NCBI RefSeq assembly: GCF_000344155.1
Contig: NZ_BAOQ01000042.1
Span: forward strand, 1-41,886
Length of the DNA stretch: 41,886 nt
Source of the DNA: Gordonia paraffinivorans NBRC 108238
GTDB lineage: Bacteria; Actinomycetota; Actinomycetes; Mycobacteriales; Mycobacteriaceae
Reading direction: 5' to 3'
The stretch's first letter is position 1, and every line of letters starts with the position of its first letter. The notes beneath the pieces were generated by a model. The model was not told the DNA's origin. It worked only from the letters and a program-made list of their open reading frames with translations, and did not search any database. Shown here in pieces: positions 28,457 to 36,253 of the stretch. A program made the translations under genes and the position numbers.

Positions 28457-29415
28457 ATTACGGCGACGGGAGGGACGGCAGGCCAGCGCCGATCGCCCGT
28501 GTCGGCGAGCCAGGCACGGATTTGGCGCAGGCCGTCGACGGTGCTCTGCAGGCCGAGCGCTTGGCTGTGCTTGGCGTCGAGAACCAGGATGCGGTCGTCC
28601 CGCACCGCGGGGAGTTGCCGGACGGCGGGGTTGGCCAGTATCGGGGCGAACGACTCCCGGCCGAGTCCGAGCATGTCCACGAGCAGGATCGCGTCGGGCC
28701 GTGCGCGGACGACCTGCTCCGGGTCGGCGAAGCCGGTGCGTGACAGTCCGGCGTCGTCGGCGGCGTTGCGTCCACCGGCCCGCGCGACGAGGTCCTGGGT
28801 GAACCCCTTGCCCGCGTTGACCATCGGTCGCCCGGCCTGATTGCTCAGGATGAGAACTGACCTGGAAGGCGTGGGGACCGGCCGGATCGCCGTCATGCCG
28901 TCGCGGATCGACGACGCGAGCTCGGTGGCCTGTTGCGACGATCCGATGGCCTCGCCGATCGTGGTGATGTCGGTGAGCATCTCCTCGACGCCCTGCCAGG
29001 TGTTCGGCAGGGTGACCATCCGGACAGCGGAGTCGGCGAGCAGCGCCGACGTGTCGGTCTCGCCCTCGTGTCGCGGTGTGACGATGGCGATATCGGGGTC
29101 CGCGGCGAGGATTCGCTCGGGGTCGGCGGGTCCGTGCGCGGCGATGGTCGACCCGACTGCGCGCATCACCTCGGGGTGATTGGTCAGCGAGGGGTGCGTC
29201 TGGGTGTCGGGGATGAGCACGAGGCGCTCGCCGGCGCCGAGCGCAGCGACGGTCTCGGCCACGTCGGGACTGAGTGCGGCGATCCGTTGCGGCGCCGCCT
29301 GATCGCCCGCTGTTCCTGCGGTGTGGGTTCCCGAGGTCTCGCCGCCGCACGCGGTGAGCGTCGCGGCGACCGCGACCGCGGCGGCGAGGAACCGAACGGG
29401 ATTGGCTGTCTTCAT
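28447..29415 (-). CDS. Lipoprotein substrate-binding protein of metal-chelate/heme ABC importer
   Basis: A 322-residue FecB/BtuF/HmuT-type protein that binds an iron chelate, heme or related ligand outside the membrane and feeds it to the permease. The signal peptide (about 1-22) ends in lipobox LTAC with lipidated C23. The two-lobe fold is shown by RIAALSPDVAETVAALGAGERLV, PERILAADPDIAIV and the C-lobe PEQVVRARPDAILLVDMLG. The ligand cannot be told from sequence. It is the last gene of the permease-ATPase-binding protein operon; the ATG overlaps the ATPase stop (ATGA). Confidence 0.88.
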   Translation of the reverse strand: MKTANPVRFLAAAVAVAATLTACGGETSGTHTAGTAGDQAAPQRIAALSPDVAETVAALGAGERLVLIPDTQTHPSLTNHPEVMRAVGSTIAAHGPADPERILAADPDIAIVTPRHEGETDTSALLADSAVRMVTLPNTWQGVEEMLTDITTIGEAIGSSQQATELASSIRDGMTAIRPVPTPSRSVLILSNQAGRPMVNAGKGFTQDLVARAGGRNAADDAGLSRTGFADPEQVVRARPDAILLVDMLGLGRESFAPILANPAVRQLPAVRDDRILVLDAKHSQALGLQSTVDGLRQIRAWLADTGDRRWPAVPPVAVMSQ

Positions 29416-30296
29416 CGTCGACCTTTCTGAAGGGTGCCCGGTGTCGCCCGGGTCACAATCGTTGCGGGGAGGAGGGGTTTGTCGCCGGCCCGGCGATCGA
29501 GGACTGCGGCGGCGTGCGGGAAGGCGGTCACACGCAGGCTGCCCGTCACCGGGTCGTGGTCGGTCCGGACCCGGACGCCGTAGACCTGCTCGATGCGCTC
29601 CGGGGTGAGGACCTGCACCGGGGTTCCGACTGCGGCGACCCGGCCGGTCTCCATGAGGATCAGCCGATCGCAGAAGCGGGCTGCCAGACCGAGGTCGTGG
29701 ATGCTGAGGATCGTCGCCGTGGCCGGGCCGGCCGCGGCGTGGGATCGGGCCAGGGCGAGAACCTCGGTCTGGTGTGCCAGGTCGAGAGCGGACGCCGGCT
29801 CGTCCATCACCAGGACGGGCGCGGATTGGGCCAGGGCGCGTGCGATGTGGACGAGTTGGCATTCGCCACCCGACAGGGCGGTGCCGGGCCGCTCGGCCAG
29901 GTGGGCGCAGCCGGCCTGGCGCAGCGCGGAGTCGACGATCCGGTCGGCACGCTCCGACGTCTCGTTCACGCGAGCTCCGAGCCCGACGATCTCCCGGACG
30001 GTGAGTCCGAAGCCGAGTCGGGCCTGCTGGGGCACGAAGGCGACGTGCCGGGCGCGCACATGGGGGCGTGCTCCCGCCAGCTCGACGTCCCGACACCGGA
30101 TCGAACCGCGCGTGACCGTGCGCCCGGCGGCGATCGCCGACAACAGCGTCGACTTCCCGGAGCCGTTGGGGCCGACGATGCCGACGACACTGCCGGGCTC
30201 GACGTCGAAACAGATCGCGTCGAGGACGCGGCGCGGAGTGCGTCCCCGCGATCGGCGGACGACGCGGACGTCCCGGACCGACAGGACGGCGCTCAT
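29412..30296 (-). CDS. ABC importer ATPase (FecE/HmuV type)
   Basis: A 294-residue ATPase for the metal-chelate importer, on the cytoplasmic face. Walker A GPNGSGKST is at 42-50; the Q-loop region is FVPQQARLGFG; the signature LSGGECQLVHIARALAQ and Walker B VLVMDEPASALDL follow, with the H-loop SIHDLGLAARF. The C-terminal 35 residues are an extra tail. The signature has CQLV where RQRV is more common. Start ATG 30296 overlaps the permease stop, and the end overlaps the binding-protein start, so the three genes are tightly coupled. Confidence 0.92.
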   Translation of the reverse strand: MSAVLSVRDVRVVRRSRGRTPRRVLDAICFDVEPGSVVGIVGPNGSGKSTLLSAIAAGRTVTRGSIRCRDVELAGARPHVRARHVAFVPQQARLGFGLTVREIVGLGARVNETSERADRIVDSALRQAGCAHLAERPGTALSGGECQLVHIARALAQSAPVLVMDEPASALDLAHQTEVLALARSHAAAGPATATILSIHDLGLAARFCDRLILMETGRVAAVGTPVQVLTPERIEQVYGVRVRTDHDPVTGSLRVTAFPHAAAVLDRRAGDKPLLPATIVTRATPGTLQKGRR

Positions 30297-31366
30297 GCGG
30301 CGTCTGCCTGGTGACTGCCGGAGCGGAGCACCAGCCATGCGAACACCGGGGAGCCCACGAGTGCCGCGACCGTGCCGGTCTGCAGAACCACGGGATCGAA
30401 CAACATCCGCGCGGCGAGGTCGGTGAGGATCAGGAAGATCGCCCCGCTGAGCATCGACGCGGGCAACAGGATGCGGTGTCGGGTGCCGAGCACCAGACGC
30501 ACCGCGTGGGGCACCACGAGTCCGACGAACGCGATCACGCCGGTCACGGCTACGGCGGCGCCGGTCACCAGCGCTCCGGCGAGCAGGAGCACCAGCTGTT
30601 CGCGACGCACGTCGACCCCCATGCTGGTCGCGGTCGGCTCGCCGAGCAGGAGGGCGTCGAGCACCCGGTGCCGGGAGACGAGGACCGCGGCGCCGAGCAG
30701 GATCGGCGGCAGGCTCAGCCACACGTCGGTCCACGTCCGCGAGGTGAGATCGCCGTTCACCCAGAACATCACCGACCGCACCGCGGAGTCGGTCGGGGCG
30801 TTGGCGACCAGCGCCGCCGTCACCGCCGAGCAGAACGAGCCGACGGTGATGCCGACGAGCACGAAGGCCACGGGGGACGCGTCGGCGCGCATCCGGGCCA
30901 CGAGCAACAGGGACAGTGCTGCGACGGCGGCGCCGGCGAAAGCGCCGAGGGGCACCGAGGCGCTGCCGAGAACCGTTGTGCCCGAGACCAGCACGACCAC
31001 CGCGCCGACGGCGGCCCCCGACGCGACACCGGTGATGCCGGGGTCGGCGAGCGGATTCCGGAAGACGGCCTGCATCACCGCACCCACACCCGCGAGTGCG
31101 GCGCCGACGACCCCGGCCACCACGACCCTGGGGGCGCGGACGTCCCGCACGAGCGGCGAGTCCGGCGAGTCCGCGTCGACGAGTGCGTGCAGGACCTCCC
31201 ACCAACCGAGCGTGACGGGGCCGATGGAGACGCCGGCGATCATCACGGCGACGAGCAACACGCCCGTCGCGGCCATCGGCCACCACGCAAATCGCCTGGG
31301 GCGCACCGACGACGAGGTCGAGACCCGGGTCTCGACGAGGGGTTCTGGGGGTGCCACAGCGGTCAT
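30293..31366 (-). CDS. FecCD-family permease of metal-chelate ABC importer
   Basis: A 357-residue integral membrane permease with eight to ten hydrophobic helices. The family signature is visible: RAPRVVVAGVVGAALAGVGAVMQ (in two parts), then FRNPLADPGITGVASGAAVGA, the cytoplasmic coupling segment SMGVDVRREQLV and VTGVIAFVGLVVPHAVRLVLG. The first 30 residues are cytoplasmic and polar. It is the first gene of the - strand operon; its ATG at 31366 is 35 bases from the AT-rich operator shared with the divergent ABC pair. Confidence 0.93.
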   Translation of the reverse strand: MTAVAPPEPLVETRVSTSSSVRPRRFAWWPMAATGVLLVAVMIAGVSIGPVTLGWWEVLHALVDADSPDSPLVRDVRAPRVVVAGVVGAALAGVGAVMQAVFRNPLADPGITGVASGAAVGAVVVLVSGTTVLGSASVPLGAFAGAAVAALSLLLVARMRADASPVAFVLVGITVGSFCSAVTAALVANAPTDSAVRSVMFWVNGDLTSRTWTDVWLSLPPILLGAAVLVSRHRVLDALLLGEPTATSMGVDVRREQLVLLLAGALVTGAAVAVTGVIAFVGLVVPHAVRLVLGTRHRILLPASMLSGAIFLILTDLAARMLFDPVVLQTGTVAALVGSPVFAWLVLRSGSHQADAA

Positions 31367-31400
31367 GCCTTTCGTGCGTATACTCCGAATCCACCCAAAC

Positions 31401-31419
31401 GATAACAGTAATCATTTTC
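31401..31419. promoter_or_regulatory. Fur/Zur-like operator between two divergent ABC operons
   Basis: An AT-rich 19-base stretch matching the classical Fur box in 15 of 19 positions, counted by eye. Its reverse strand contains TGAAAATGATT, the left part of the actinobacterial Zur consensus as I know it. Six of nine symmetric base pairs are conserved. It lies in a GC-rich genome, 35 bases from the importer start and 16 from the exporter-type gene start, where a repressor could control both. It does not match the DtxR/IdeR box. Confidence 0.6.
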
Positions 31420-31434
31420 AATAAGGGAGTCGCG

Positions 31435-33108
31435 ATGGGTTTCCCGATCGACCGGAGGGTTCGACGTCTCACCGTGGTGAGCGTCGGACTCGCCTGGTGG
31501 AGCGTCGTCATGACCTGCGTCATCTACTTCGCGCTCGGCGAACTGATCGTCGACCCGGGGTCGGGGAACCGGTGGGGAGTCCTGGCAGCGGCGAGCAGCG
31601 CGCTCGTCGTCGCGGTCGCATCGATCCCGCTCGTCGACGACCGGGCCGCTCGCCTCGTCGAGGTCGCGGTCCGCCGCGCACTCTTGCGGCGCATCTACGG
31701 CGCCGACACCCTCGTCGCGCGTTCGGAGTTGCCGGCCGCCGGGCGCCTGGTGTCCGCCGCGACCGACGGAGCCGACAAGATCGCCGCTCTGCGTGGGGGT
31801 TTCGTGGCGACGATCATCGGCGCGGTCACCACCCCGCTCGTCGTTCTCGTGGTGATCGGATTGACGATCGGCTGGCGGGTCGCCGGACTGTTGTTCGTTC
31901 TCCTGCTGCTCGCACCGCCGGTCGTCGGCGGCCTCCAGCGCCTGTTCCAGCGGTCATCGGATCGTCACCGCGAACGATCGCGGCGGCTCGCCGCAGAGTT
32001 CCTCGACGCCTTGCGCGGTCTGCGCACGGTGTCGCTGTACGGGCGGGTCGACGACCACGCGGCACATCTCGCCGCAGCGAGCGAGTCCCAGCGTCGCAGC
32101 GTGATGCGTCTGCTGCTGGGCAATCAGGCGATCCTCTTCGTCACCGATGTCGTCGTCTACGGAGGGCTGGTCGGAGCCGCAACGGCCACGGCGGTCCACC
32201 TGGGTTCCACAGGGCAGCTCGACGCGCCCCGGGCAGTCGCACTCGTCCTGCTCGCGGTCCTGCTGACCAAGCCCCTCGACCACATCGGCCAGTTCTTCTA
32301 CATCGGCATGACCGGCGTCGCCGCCGAGAAGGAGGTCGCGGGATTGTTGCCGGCCGAGCCCGCGCAGAAGTCGGCGCCCGAGGGTGCGTCCGCGCGGTCG
32401 GGCGCGGTGTCGTGCGGTGTCATCGACGTCGACTTCGCCTATCCCGACCGCGAACCGACGCTGATCGACTTCACCCTGCAGGTCGGTGCCGGCGAGATCG
32501 TGGCGCTGACCGGGCCGTCGGGTGCGGGCAAATCGACGGTGCTCGCCATGCTCGCCGGGGACCTCGTGCCCGATCGGGGACGCGTCGAGTTCGGCGGTGC
32601 GCCGGCTCATGGCCGCGCACACGTGGCGATCGTTCACCAGCAGACACACCTGTTCGCCGGCACCATTGCCGACAACCTCCGGCTGGCCCGTCCGGACGCA
32701 TCCGAGGCCGAGTTGTGGACGGCGTTGCGCGGGGCGCGGCTCGCCGACGAGATCGCCGCACTGCCCCGACGTCTCGACACCGAGGTGGGGGAGTTCGGAA
32801 CGGCCCTGTCCGGCGGTCAGGCCCAACGACTGTCGCTGGCCCGTGCGCTGCTGCGCGATGCGCCGGTGCTGATCCTCGACGAGGCGACCAGCCACGTCGA
32901 CCCACGCTCGGAGGAACTCATCGCGGAGACGATCGCCTCGCTGGCGGGGCGGAAGACCGTCGTTCTCGCGACGCACTCGCCGCGCCTGGCCGCACTTGCC
33001 CACCGCGCCGTCGACATCGGCAGTACGAGCCGACACCCGACCGAGTCCGTGATCGACGACGTCGAGATGAACCGTGAAACCGAGACGATCAGGAGAGTAC
33101 GGCGATGA
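31435..33108 (+). CDS. ABC permease-ATPase half transporter, first of a pair
   Basis: A 557-residue fused protein: a six-helix exporter-type transmembrane domain (about 1-310) and a nucleotide-binding domain with Walker A GPSGAGKST near 360, signature LSGGQAQRLSLARALL from about 458 and Walker B VLILDEATSHVDP. The fold is that of CydD, YbtP and IrtA-type proteins; YbtPQ and IrtAB use it for siderophore import. The siderophore-interacting domain of mycobacterial IrtA is absent. The ATG at 31435 has AGGGAG upstream. The gene is divergent from the chelate importer, shares its operator, and its stop overlaps the second half transporter, so a heterodimer is likely. Confidence 0.88.
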   Translation: MGFPIDRRVRRLTVVSVGLAWWSVVMTCVIYFALGELIVDPGSGNRWGVLAAASSALVVAVASIPLVDDRAARLVEVAVRRALLRRIYGADTLVARSELPAAGRLVSAATDGADKIAALRGGFVATIIGAVTTPLVVLVVIGLTIGWRVAGLLFVLLLLAPPVVGGLQRLFQRSSDRHRERSRRLAAEFLDALRGLRTVSLYGRVDDHAAHLAAASESQRRSVMRLLLGNQAILFVTDVVVYGGLVGAATATAVHLGSTGQLDAPRAVALVLLAVLLTKPLDHIGQFFYIGMTGVAAEKEVAGLLPAEPAQKSAPEGASARSGAVSCGVIDVDFAYPDREPTLIDFTLQVGAGEIVALTGPSGAGKSTVLAMLAGDLVPDRGRVEFGGAPAHGRAHVAIVHQQTHLFAGTIADNLRLARPDASEAELWTALRGARLADEIAALPRRLDTEVGEFGTALSGGQAQRLSLARALLRDAPVLILDEATSHVDPRSEELIAETIASLAGRKTVVLATHSPRLAALAHRAVDIGSTSRHPTESVIDDVEMNRETETIRRVRR

Positions 33109-34805
33109 CCGAGCACACACTAACGGACGGGCGGGCATCGCAGACCCGCTGGCTGCTGTCCTTCGGCCGACCTGTGCTGTGGCCCTTGCTGATCTCCATC
33201 GCGTGCCGGGTCGCGGAACTGGCTGCCGGGGCGGCATTGCTGGGATACGCCGCCCACGCGGCGGTGTCGGCGGTGACCACGGGTTCGGGGTCGGCGGTCT
33301 CGGTCCTGCTGGTCGTTCTCACCCTCGCCGCGATCAGGGGAGTGTTCCACTACCTCGAGCATTACACCGGGCACTGGGTCGCTTTCCGGGTCCTCGCGAT
33401 GATGCGGGTGTTCTTCTACCGCCGGCTGGCGGCGCTCGCGCCCGCGATCACCTACCGGCACCGCACCGGTGATCTGTTGGGTCGGGTAACCCGGGACATC
33501 GACCGACTCGAGGTGTTCTTCGCGCACACGGTGGTTCCGGCGATCGCCGCTGTGGTGATGCCGTCGGGAGTCCTGCTGTGGCTCATCGTGATCGGCTACC
33601 CCGGCGTCGCGCTTGCTGTCGGTGTGTCCGTCGTGGTGCTCGGGGCCGGTGTTCCGTTCGTCGGGCGAAGGCGGGTGGGACGCAACGAGGCGGCGATCGT
33701 CGCGCACCTCGGAACGGTGTCGGCGCACCTGGCGGATTCGATCGCGGGTCTCCGCGAGATCAGTGCCTTCGGCGCTGCCCCGGAACGGATGCGGACACTC
33801 GACCGCGTCGAGCGCGACCTGGCCGTCCGTCGTCGGGTGGTCGCGAGGTGGTCGGCGGCCCGGGTCGCGCTGACCAGGGCGTGTCAGGTGGGTGCTCTCG
33901 CCGCCGTGGTGGTGACCGCGCACGCCGGTGGCGCCGATGCGGCGACGATCGCGGCGATGGTGGCCGTCATGTTCGCGACCTTCCCCGCTCTCGAGGCAGT
34001 GGACGCGTTCGCCGCGCTCCTCGGCAGTACGACGTCGTCACTGCGTCGGATACGAGAGATCGCCGATGGGACATCGGACACTCCGGGCCCGTCGACGGCC
34101 GATGCCTGGCACCCGCCGGAATCTGCCCCCGAGATCCGTTTCGACGGTGTGGCATTCGCGCATCCGGGTCGACCCGGTCGCCGCGTTCTCGACCGCGTGG
34201 ACCTGACGCTGCCCGCGGGCGGGTTCGTCGGCGTCGTCGGTCCCACGGGCAGCGGGAAGTCCACGCTCGGCGCGCTCGCCGCCCGGATCTGGGATCCCGT
34301 TGTGGGCCGGGTGCTCTGGGACGGGCACGATCTGCGACACATCCCGGTCGACGTTCTCCGTGACCGCGTCACCGTCGTCGACCAGGACCCCTACCTGCTG
34401 CCGACGTCGATCGCCGCCAACCTCCGACTCGGCGCCCCGGAGGCGACCGACGAGCGCCTGTGGGAAGCCCTGCACGCCGTCGATCTCGACACCTTCGTCC
34501 GCGCGATGCCGGACGGCCTGGACACGGCGATCTCCGACCGGACCCTGTCGGGCGGTCAACGGCAACGCCTGGCCCTGGCCCGGGCGATCCTCCATGACGG
34601 CGCCGTCATCGTCGTCGACGAGGGGACCGGTCAGCTCGACGCCGCCACCGAGGCCCGGGTGGTCGCTCGGTTACGCCGCGAATGGGCAGGGCGCACGGTC
34701 CTGTGGATCACCCACCGCGAGTCGACACTCGACCGGTGTGACATGGTCTGTCGCGTGCGGGACGGGCAGGTGATCGTGGAGGAGTCCACCGCGAGCGCGT
34801 GCTGA
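33105..34805 (+). CDS. ABC permease-ATPase half transporter, second of a pair
   Basis: A 566-residue partner of the preceding gene. It has an N-terminal exporter-type transmembrane domain (about 1-320) with the coupling sequence ITYRHRTGDLLGRVTRDIDR near 115-135, then the ATPase domain with Walker A GPTGSGKST near 379, signature LSGGQRQRLALARAILH and Walker B VIVVDEGTGQLDA. Walker B has Glu followed by Gly-Thr rather than Ala-Thr. The ATG overlaps the upstream stop (ATGA). Whether the pair imports a metallophore (YbtPQ/IrtAB-like) or exports something is an inference from the shared operator and the neighbouring importer. Confidence 0.88.
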   Translation: MTEHTLTDGRASQTRWLLSFGRPVLWPLLISIACRVAELAAGAALLGYAAHAAVSAVTTGSGSAVSVLLVVLTLAAIRGVFHYLEHYTGHWVAFRVLAMMRVFFYRRLAALAPAITYRHRTGDLLGRVTRDIDRLEVFFAHTVVPAIAAVVMPSGVLLWLIVIGYPGVALAVGVSVVVLGAGVPFVGRRRVGRNEAAIVAHLGTVSAHLADSIAGLREISAFGAAPERMRTLDRVERDLAVRRRVVARWSAARVALTRACQVGALAAVVVTAHAGGADAATIAAMVAVMFATFPALEAVDAFAALLGSTTSSLRRIREIADGTSDTPGPSTADAWHPPESAPEIRFDGVAFAHPGRPGRRVLDRVDLTLPAGGFVGVVGPTGSGKSTLGALAARIWDPVVGRVLWDGHDLRHIPVDVLRDRVTVVDQDPYLLPTSIAANLRLGAPEATDERLWEALHAVDLDTFVRAMPDGLDTAISDRTLSGGQRQRLALARAILHDGAVIVVDEGTGQLDAATEARVVARLRREWAGRTVLWITHRESTLDRCDMVCRVRDGQVIVEESTASAC

Positions 34806-34815
34806 GCGGCGCAGC

Positions 34816-35118
34816 TCATCTGCGGCCGTGCCGCACGTACCCGTACATCGCGGCGCGGTAGCCGCGCGTGTAGCTGGGCTCGTCGTCGTCCGGGTCCGGA
34901 GGACTGTCGAGGACCTTGGTCGCCAGCCGCATGCGCCAGGGGAGCGGAAGCGCGCAGAGTTCGGCCTCGGCGTCCTCGAAACCCTTCTGGAACAGGTCGG
35001 CGTCGAGATGTGCGTCGAGTTCCGCGTCGTAGATGGGGAACGACGTGGGCAGTCGGGTGACGACGCCGTAGGGCGTCACGATGTCGAGATCGGGGAGGTC
35101 TTCGCCGTGGTCCTTCAC
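34816..35118 (-). CDS. Small unknown protein coupled to recombinase gene
   Basis: A 100-residue acidic protein with no family I recognise. It has an N-terminal DLDIVTPYGVVTRL beta-like segment, an acidic middle (DAELDAHLDADLFQKGFEDAEAE, in two parts) and a basic, Tyr/Arg-rich end (YTRGYRAAMYGYVRHGRR). The GTG at 35118 overlaps the stop of the recombinase gene (GTGA), so it is translated with it. It could modulate the recombinase or its DNA binding. The convergent ABC gene ends 10 bp away. Confidence 0.7.
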   Translation of the reverse strand: MKDHGEDLPDLDIVTPYGVVTRLPTSFPIYDAELDAHLDADLFQKGFEDAEAELCALPLPWRMRLATKVLDSPPDPDDDEPSYTRGYRAAMYGYVRHGRR

Positions 35119-35726
35119 CGCACGGACCGCCTTTCGGCGAGGGTCCGGTAGAGCGTGGCGCGACTGACCCCCAGGGCCTCGGCGATGCGCGAGACCGACT
35201 CGCCGGCCGCGCGCATCTGCTCGGCCCGCAGAACCTGGTCGTCGTCGAGCACTCGCGGGCGGCCGATGTTCGACGCGGGCCGCGAGTGCGTACCTGTCCG
35301 CGACCGTGTGTGCGTCGGGCGGGCGGTGGTGTCGTCGTCGAGTTCGGCCAGCGATGCGAGGACCCCGACGATCATGGCGCCTGCCGGATCGTCGGTGTCG
35401 ATGCCCTCCCGCAACGAGCGCAGGCCGATACGGCGAGACGCGAGTTCGCGTGCAACCGCCATGACCTCCCGTACATTCCGGCCGAGCCTGTCCATCCCGA
35501 CGACCACCGTGGTGTCGCCCGGACGAGCGTAGTCGAGGAGTGCGGTCATCCCCGGACGGCGGTCCGCCGTACGTGCCCGGTCGGCCGCATCGGTGTAGAT
35601 CCGTCCGGGATCGACCCCGGCCTCGGTGAGGGCATCGATCTGTGGTCCGAGGGGATGAGCCCCCGGTGTCTCCCGCGCGTATCCGAGGGCCATCCTCGGT
35701 GCGCCACCTGTCGCGTCTGCTGTCAC
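35115..35726 (-). CDS. Serine-recombinase-like protein lacking the catalytic serine
   Basis: A 203-residue resolvase/invertase relative. The N-terminus reads LGYARETPGAHPLG, whereas the family has YARVS: position 20, normally the serine nucleophile, is Thr, and the neighbours are changed too. Other family residues remain: R18, the DRLGRN motif with both Arg, LRSLREGIDTDDPAG and LASLAELDDD. The E-helix is short and basic, and a C-terminal helix-turn-helix like Hin (GESVSRIAEALGVSRATLYRTL, in two parts) follows at about 160-195. It may be a DNA-binding regulator rather than a recombinase. The GTG at 35726 is the start used; ATG 35693 is possible. Divergent repeats upstream are a likely binding region. 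Confidence 0.8.
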   Translation of the reverse strand: MTADATGGAPRMALGYARETPGAHPLGPQIDALTEAGVDPGRIYTDAADRARTADRRPGMTALLDYARPGDTTVVVGMDRLGRNVREVMAVARELASRRIGLRSLREGIDTDDPAGAMIVGVLASLAELDDDTTARPTHTRSRTGTHSRPASNIGRPRVLDDDQVLRAEQMRAAGESVSRIAEALGVSRATLYRTLAERRSVR

Positions 35727-35739
35727 GATCGGAACACTA

Positions 35740-35887
35740 TCTCAAAACTCTCGTAATGGTTCCGAGACGCGCCGATAGAGTTCGAGACTCGGTTGGTTTG
35801 TCGTGTTTGGCCGCAAGGCGAATCACGTCTGGTGTCTCAAAATAGGGTCTCGTTATGTTTTGCGACGCGCGGTGAATTTCGAGACTC
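35740..35887. repeat. Imperfect direct repeat upstream of recombinase gene (res-like)
   Basis: Two copies, 35740-35790 and 35835-35887. Both contain, in the same order, TCTCAAAA, TCTCGT-ATG, GACGCGC and TTCGAGACTC, with small gaps between. The first copy begins 14 bases from the recombinase start. Resolvase res sites have several repeated subsites next to the recombinase gene, so this is a plausible binding site. The region is more AT-rich than its neighbours. Confidence 0.6.
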
Positions 35888-36178
35888 TGCGGCAGCTCGG
35901 GGCCGTGTGTCCCGGTTGCGTGGGTGATGGGGTCTATGCGCTGGCTCGGGTCGCCTGCCGGGCGGGGGGCGATCGGCTTGGGCCGACTGTGGCGGGGTTC
36001 GTCGGACCGGTATGCGTCTGGGTGTGTGTCACCGCCCGGCCTTGCTGTGGTGGTTGCTCGGCGGCGGGGTGCGCTCCGGGCGTCATGAGCATGGTGTTGT
36101 CGAGCGAAGTCTTTCCGGTGTGGATGGGATCTCCAGGTGCCGCAATGGCTTTCGAGCTCACGCGCCTTGTGGGAAAGT
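35888..36178. other. Gene-free stretch between res-like repeats and transposon
   Basis: No recognisable gene. One open frame (35803-36198) runs through, but its translation is Cys/Gly-rich, matches no family I know, and lacks a ribosome-binding site. Before the transposon inserted, this DNA continued directly into the sequence now at 41822-41886. Confidence 0.5.
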
Positions 36179-36193
36179 TGTGCGAAGTCGGAG
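36179..36193. repeat. Left flanking direct repeat (target-site duplication)
   Basis: Fifteen bases, TGTGCGAAGTCGGAG, directly outside the left terminal inverted repeat. The copy at 41822-41836 differs only at the second-last base. IS481-family elements are known to make duplications of up to about 15 bp. Confidence 0.7.
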
Positions 36194-36219
36194 TGTGATG
36201 TATCGGGTCTTCGGTGACA
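36194..36219. repeat. Left terminal inverted repeat
   Basis: Begins TGTGATGT and ends TCGGTGACA. The last nine bases are identical in the right end (read on the opposite strand). Two further TTCGGTGAC copies follow inward at 25-bp spacing, the third overlapping the end of the transposase gene. Confidence 0.7.
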
Positions 36220-36253
36220 GTTCTGTGTCAGGACTTCGGTGACAGCTGGTATG

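Noticed and set aside
31401..31419. DtxR/IdeR box at the divergent ABC promoter
   Set aside because: The AT-rich box lacks the TTAGG-type half sites of DtxR/IdeR. The Fur/Zur pattern fits better.
35803..36198. Open frame between the recombinase and the transposon, possible gene remnant
   Set aside because: No ribosome-binding site, no family resemblance and a Cys/Gly-biased translation. It runs through the target-site duplication by chance.
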